DNA from: Pluralibacter gergoviae ATCC 33028 = NBRC 105706
Lineage (GTDB): Bacteria; Pseudomonadota; Gammaproteobacteria; Enterobacterales; Enterobacteriaceae
Assembly: GCF_001598855.1 (NCBI RefSeq)
Contig: NZ_BCZS01000009.1
Span: 62,001-126,000, forward strand
Length of the DNA: 64,000 bases
Reading direction: 5' to 3'
Shown here: piece after piece, positions 61,059 through 64,000 of the stretch
Position numbering within the stretch: the first letter of the stretch is position 1
How the letters are laid out: every line of letters begins with the position of its first letter
Notes under the pieces: model-generated
Seen by the model: the letters and a program-made list of their open reading frames with translations, nothing else
Databases searched by the model: none
What the model was told of the DNA's origin: nothing
Translations under genes and position numbers: made by a program

Positions 61059-62255
61059 TCAGGCAATAGCGGTATTTTTCTGCCGACCCATCAGCCAGAA
61101 GACCGCGGCTCCCGCCAGCAGAATGCCCGGCGCCGAGGCGGCCATCACGCCAACGGTGCCGGTGCCCAGCGCCAGCATTTTTCCCGCCAGCAGCGGGCCG
61201 GTCATCGCCCCCAGCCTGCCAACGGCCACCGCCGTACCGACGCCGGTGGCGCGAATTTCCGTGCGATAGAACTGCGGCGCCAGCGCGTAGAGGACGCTCT
61301 GCCCGCCGGTGGCGAACAACCCGGCGACGAAGCCGGAAACCAGCATCCCGCTCAGCGAGCTGGCGCTGCCCAGCGCCAGCAGCGAGGCCAGCATCCCGGT
61401 GTAGATCAGCACCGACATGGCCAGCGGGCTGAGCCTGTCCATCAGCGCGCCGAGCAGCAGCGTGCCGCTGGCGGCGCCGAACTGCAGGACGAACATCACC
61501 CCTGCCGCCTCGCTGGCGCTGAAGCCCTGGTCTACCAGCAGCATCGGCAGCCAGTTAATTAGCATATAGACCACCAGCAGGGTAAAGAAGTAGCTCAGCC
61601 ACAGCAGCAGGGTCGCCGCCGCGCTCTCCGGCGCCAGCAGCGCCCGCAGCGGCGCGGCCTTTCTGCTGGCGCTGAAGGCCTGCGACTCCGGCAGCCAGCG
61701 CAGCAGGGCGGGCACCAGCAGCAGCGGCACGATGCCGCCGACCCAGAAGACGGTCTGCCACGCCCGGGCGAGGCCGAAAAAGCCCAGCGCCGCCGCCAGC
61801 GCCGCGCCGATGGGCACCCCGCAGTACATCAGGCTCACCGCCGTTCCGCGCAGGCGCGGCCCGGCGGCTTCGGCGGTGAGGGCGATCAGGTTGGGCAGCG
61901 CCGCCCCCAGCCCGACGCCGGTCATCAGCCGGGCCAGCAGCAGGGTAGGGTAGTTCCACGCCAGGGCGGTCACTACGGAGAAGAGGCCAAACAGCAGCAC
62001 CGAGGCGGTCAGCACGCGCTTGCGGCCGATGCGGTCCGCCAGCACGCCGCCCGCCATCGCTCCCGGCAGCAGGCCGAGGATCCCGGCGCTGAAGATCCAG
62101 CCCATCTGCATTTTGTCGAGAGAGAAAGCCTGCGCCATGCCGACGGCGGCGATCCCGGCGGCCTGCAAATCGAGGCCCTCCATCAGGGCGACCATAAAGC
62201 AAAGCCCGATAGTGACTATCAGGCGCGGGTTGTTTCCAGAGGTGGTTGAAGTCAT
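61059..62255 (-). CDS. mhpT: 3-(3-hydroxyphenyl)propionate transporter, MFS
   Basis: Proton-coupled inner-membrane importer of the aromatic acid:H+ symporter group. Twelve hydrophobic segments are seen in 398 residues; the loop 2-3 motif GGVLADRIGRKRVL and the N-terminal acidic motif MVALMEGLDLQAAGIAAVG are characteristic. It is the last gene of a leftward mhp cluster (order mhpF-mhpE-mhpT), matching the end of the E. coli mhp operon, 72 bp after mhpE. Confidence 0.9.
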   Translation of the reverse strand: MTSTTSGNNPRLIVTIGLCFMVALMEGLDLQAAGIAAVGMAQAFSLDKMQMGWIFSAGILGLLPGAMAGGVLADRIGRKRVLTASVLLFGLFSVVTALAWNYPTLLLARLMTGVGLGAALPNLIALTAEAAGPRLRGTAVSLMYCGVPIGAALAAALGFFGLARAWQTVFWVGGIVPLLLVPALLRWLPESQAFSASRKAAPLRALLAPESAAATLLLWLSYFFTLLVVYMLINWLPMLLVDQGFSASEAAGVMFVLQFGAASGTLLLGALMDRLSPLAMSVLIYTGMLASLLALGSASSLSGMLVSGFVAGLFATGGQSVLYALAPQFYRTEIRATGVGTAVAVGRLGAMTGPLLAGKMLALGTGTVGVMAASAPGILLAGAAVFWLMGRQKNTAIA

Positions 62256-62327
62256 AGGGTACCTTTGCGAAATCCGGACGGTCGGAACAGAGGAACGGCG
62301 GCCGGTACGTTGCCGGCCGCGCGCGTT

Positions 62328-63344
62328 TTATTGACTGCGCCCGAGCAGATCCAGCGCCACGTCGACGATCATATCCTCCTGGCCGCCGACCATCCGGCGT
62401 TTGCCCAGCTCCACCAGAATATCCACCGTGCTCAGGCCGTAGCGTCTGGCCGCCGCTTCGCTGTGGCGCAGGAAGCTGGAGTAGACCCCCGCGTAGCCCA
62501 GCGCCAGCGTCTCGCGATCCACCCGCACCGGCCTGTCCTGCAGGGGGCGCACCAGATCGTCGGCGGCGTCCATCAGCGCCAGCAGATCGGTGCCGTGATC
62601 CCAGCCCATCTTGTCTGCGGCGGCGATAAACGCCTCCAGCGGCGCGTTGCCCGCGCCCGCGCCCATGCCGGCGAGGCTGGCGTCAACGCGGTCGCAGCCC
62701 TCTTCGACGGCGGCGATGGAGTTGGCGACGCCGAGGCTCAGGTTGTGGTGGGCGTGCATCCCGGTCGCGGTGTCGGGCTGAAGAACATCTTTCAGGGCGC
62801 GGAAGCGGTCGCGGATGTCGTTCATGTTCATCGCTCCGCCGGAGTCCACCACGTAGATGCAGGTCGCCCCATAGGACTCCATCTTCTTCGCCTGCTCCGC
62901 CAGCGCCTGCGGCGAGGTCATGTGGCTCATCATCAGAAAGCCGACGGTGTCCATCCCCAGCTCGCGGGCGAAGGCGATATGCTGGGCGGAGACGTCCGCC
63001 TCGGTGCAGTGGGTGGCGACGCGCACCACCCGCGCCCCGGCCTGATACGCGTTTTTCAGATCGTGCAGGGTGCCGATCCCCGGGATCAGCAGGGTGGCGA
63101 TTTTCGCGTTGCTGACCGCCGAGGCCGCCGCTTCGATCCACTCAACGTCGCTGTGCGCCCCGAAGCCGTAGTTGAAGCTGGAGCCCTGCAGGCCGTCGCC
63201 GTGGGCCACTTCAATGGAATCCACGCCCGCGCTGTCCAGCGCGGCGGCGATCCGGCGCACGCTCTCCAGCGAATACTGGTGGCGGATGGCGTGCATGCCG
63301 TCGCGCAGCGTCACGTCTGAGATATAGAGTTTTTTACCGTTCAT
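62328..63344 (-). CDS. mhpE: 4-hydroxy-2-oxovalerate aldolase
   Basis: Splits 4-hydroxy-2-oxovalerate to pyruvate and acetaldehyde, the latter channelled to MhpF. The metal-dependent DRE-TIM-like barrel opens with [20 protein letters not shown]; the ligand histidines are in [15 protein letters not shown]. The length of 338 is as in E. coli (337). Its start overlaps the mhpF stop by 4 bp, as expected for the stable two-enzyme complex. Confidence 0.95.
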   Translation of the reverse strand: MNGKKLYISDVTLRDGMHAIRHQYSLESVRRIAAALDSAGVDSIEVAHGDGLQGSSFNYGFGAHSDVEWIEAAASAVSNAKIATLLIPGIGTLHDLKNAYQAGARVVRVATHCTEADVSAQHIAFARELGMDTVGFLMMSHMTSPQALAEQAKKMESYGATCIYVVDSGGAMNMNDIRDRFRALKDVLQPDTATGMHAHHNLSLGVANSIAAVEEGCDRVDASLAGMGAGAGNAPLEAFIAAADKMGWDHGTDLLALMDAADDLVRPLQDRPVRVDRETLALGYAGVYSSFLRHSEAAARRYGLSTVDILVELGKRRMVGGQEDMIVDVALDLLGRSQ

Positions 63345-64000
63345 GCTTTGTCTCCCGCCGCCGCGTTCATTGCCTGAGCCATCTTCTCCGCCGTCTTCAG
63401 CGCCGCCGAGGTCATAATATCGAGGTTGCCCGCGTAGGCGGGCAGGTAGTGCGCCGCACCCTCCACTTCAATATAAATCGCGGTTTTCAGGCCCGAGAAG
63501 CGGCCCACGCCCGGCAGATTGACCGGCTTATCGTCGGGGATAACCTCAAACTGCACCTGCTGCTTCAGGCGATAGCCCGGCACATACGCCTGCACCGCCG
63601 CCGCCATCTCGTTCACCGAGGCTTCGATGTCGGCCTTAGAGGCCGCTTCGCTCAGGACGTAGACCGTATCGCGCATCATCAGCGGCGGCTCGGCGGGGTT
63701 GAGAATAATAATGGCCTTGCCCTTTGCCGCGCCGCCCACCTGCTCGATAGCCAGCGAGGTGGTTTCGGTAAATTCGTCGATATTGGCGCGGGTGCCCGGT
63801 CCGGCAGACTTGCTGGCAATCGAGGCGATGATCTCCGCGTAGTGGACCTTCGCCACTCTTGATACTGCCGCCACCATCGGGATAGTGGCCTGGCCGCCGC
63901 AGGTGACCATATTGACGTTCCCCTGCTGAAGGTTGCTGTCCAGGTTGACCACCGGCACGCAGTAGGGGCCGATGGCCGCGGGCGTCAGGTCGATAACCCG
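63341..64000 (-). CDS. mhpF: Acetaldehyde dehydrogenase (acylating), partial
   Basis: Converts acetaldehyde, CoA and NAD+ to acetyl-CoA. Only the last 220 codons are in the window; the NAD-binding N-terminus lies beyond the right edge. The catalytic cysteine is in [20 protein letters not shown], and [20 protein letters not shown] is the family signature. Together with MhpE and MhpT it shows that an mhp operon for 3-hydroxyphenylpropionate or cinnamate breakdown continues to the right. Confidence 0.94.
   Translation of the reverse strand, partial: RVIDLTPAAIGPYCVPVVNLDSNLQQGNVNMVTCGGQATIPMVAAVSRVAKVHYAEIIASIASKSAGPGTRANIDEFTETTSLAIEQVGGAAKGKAIIILNPAEPPLMMRDTVYVLSEAASKADIEASVNEMAAAVQAYVPGYRLKQQVQFEVIPDDKPVNLPGVGRFSGLKTAIYIEVEGAAHYLPAYAGNLDIMTSAALKTAEKMAQAMNAAAGDKA

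Overview
The window is a stretch of chromosome from an enterobacterium that looks like Klebsiella or a close relative. The core gene order is the classic Escherichia/Klebsiella one: sdaCB-ppnN-queF-syd-csrB-yqcC-truC-yqcA-barA-rlmD-relA-mazG-pyrG-eno-queE-queD-cysJIH-[CRISPR-Cas]-iap-cysG-cysDNC-ygbE-ftsB-ispDF-truD-surE-pcm-nlpD-rpoS-mutS. Pointers to Klebsiella are a second cysG heading the cysDNC operon, the absence of mazEF between relA and mazG, a hosA-kpdBCD hydroxyarylic-acid decarboxylase cluster between rpoS and mutS, and an AhlK-like lactonase beside the end of an mhp operon. The species assignment is inference; no rRNA or other marker is present.

Layout. 1-6.5 kb: end of a sulfonate-type binding-protein gene, serine catabolism and transport, nucleotide and queuosine genes, syd. 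6.5-8.1 kb: the CsrB regulatory RNA with an upstream UvrY box, followed by an inserted antitoxin gene and remnants of its PIN-type toxin. 8.1-26.1 kb: housekeeping genes, including barA (the sensor that feeds CsrB), relA, pyrG-eno and the sulfite-reduction operon cysJIH. 26.1-37.7 kb: a complete type I-E CRISPR-Cas locus between cysH and iap. It has a 7-repeat array, a CcdAB toxin-antitoxin pair, a decayed TumE-like toxin gene, cas3, a small degenerate array on the opposite strand, casABCDE, cas1, cas2, and a one-spacer array. 37.7-50.2 kb: iap, sulfate activation, isoprenoid/division/RNA/repair genes, rpoS. 50.2-56.1 kb: hosA-kpdBCD, a structured intergenic block, mutS. 56.1-58.1 kb: an AT-rich island with a DUF4225 gene facing a small membrane-protein gene. 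58.1-64 kb: azoreductase, iron alcohol dehydrogenase, MBL-fold lactonase, and the 3-hydroxyphenylpropionate genes mhpT, mhpE, mhpF (the last cut by the window edge).

The most notable observation is the mini-array between cas3 and casA. It is transcribed opposite to the cas genes, keeps Cas6e-type hairpins, and has one spacer shortened to 21 nt. The first 13 nt of that spacer match perfectly, with 18 of 21 overall, a site at 31285-31305 in the casA upstream region, and that site carries a canonical type I-E AAG PAM. The array's own flank carries no PAM. This is the layout expected of a CreR-like RNA guiding Cascade to repress its own cas genes. A second unusual element is a lone CRISPR-repeat-like hairpin between cysI and cysH, inside the cysJIH message. 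Both readings are hypotheses from sequence alone.

Regulatory links visible in the window: BarA-(UvrY)-CsrB with a UvrY box; HosA with palindromes in front of kpdB; ccdAB with its own promoter directly after the first CRISPR array; and the two sulfur operons (cysJIH, cysG-cysDNC), which together carry sulfate to sulfide and make the siroheme needed by CysI.
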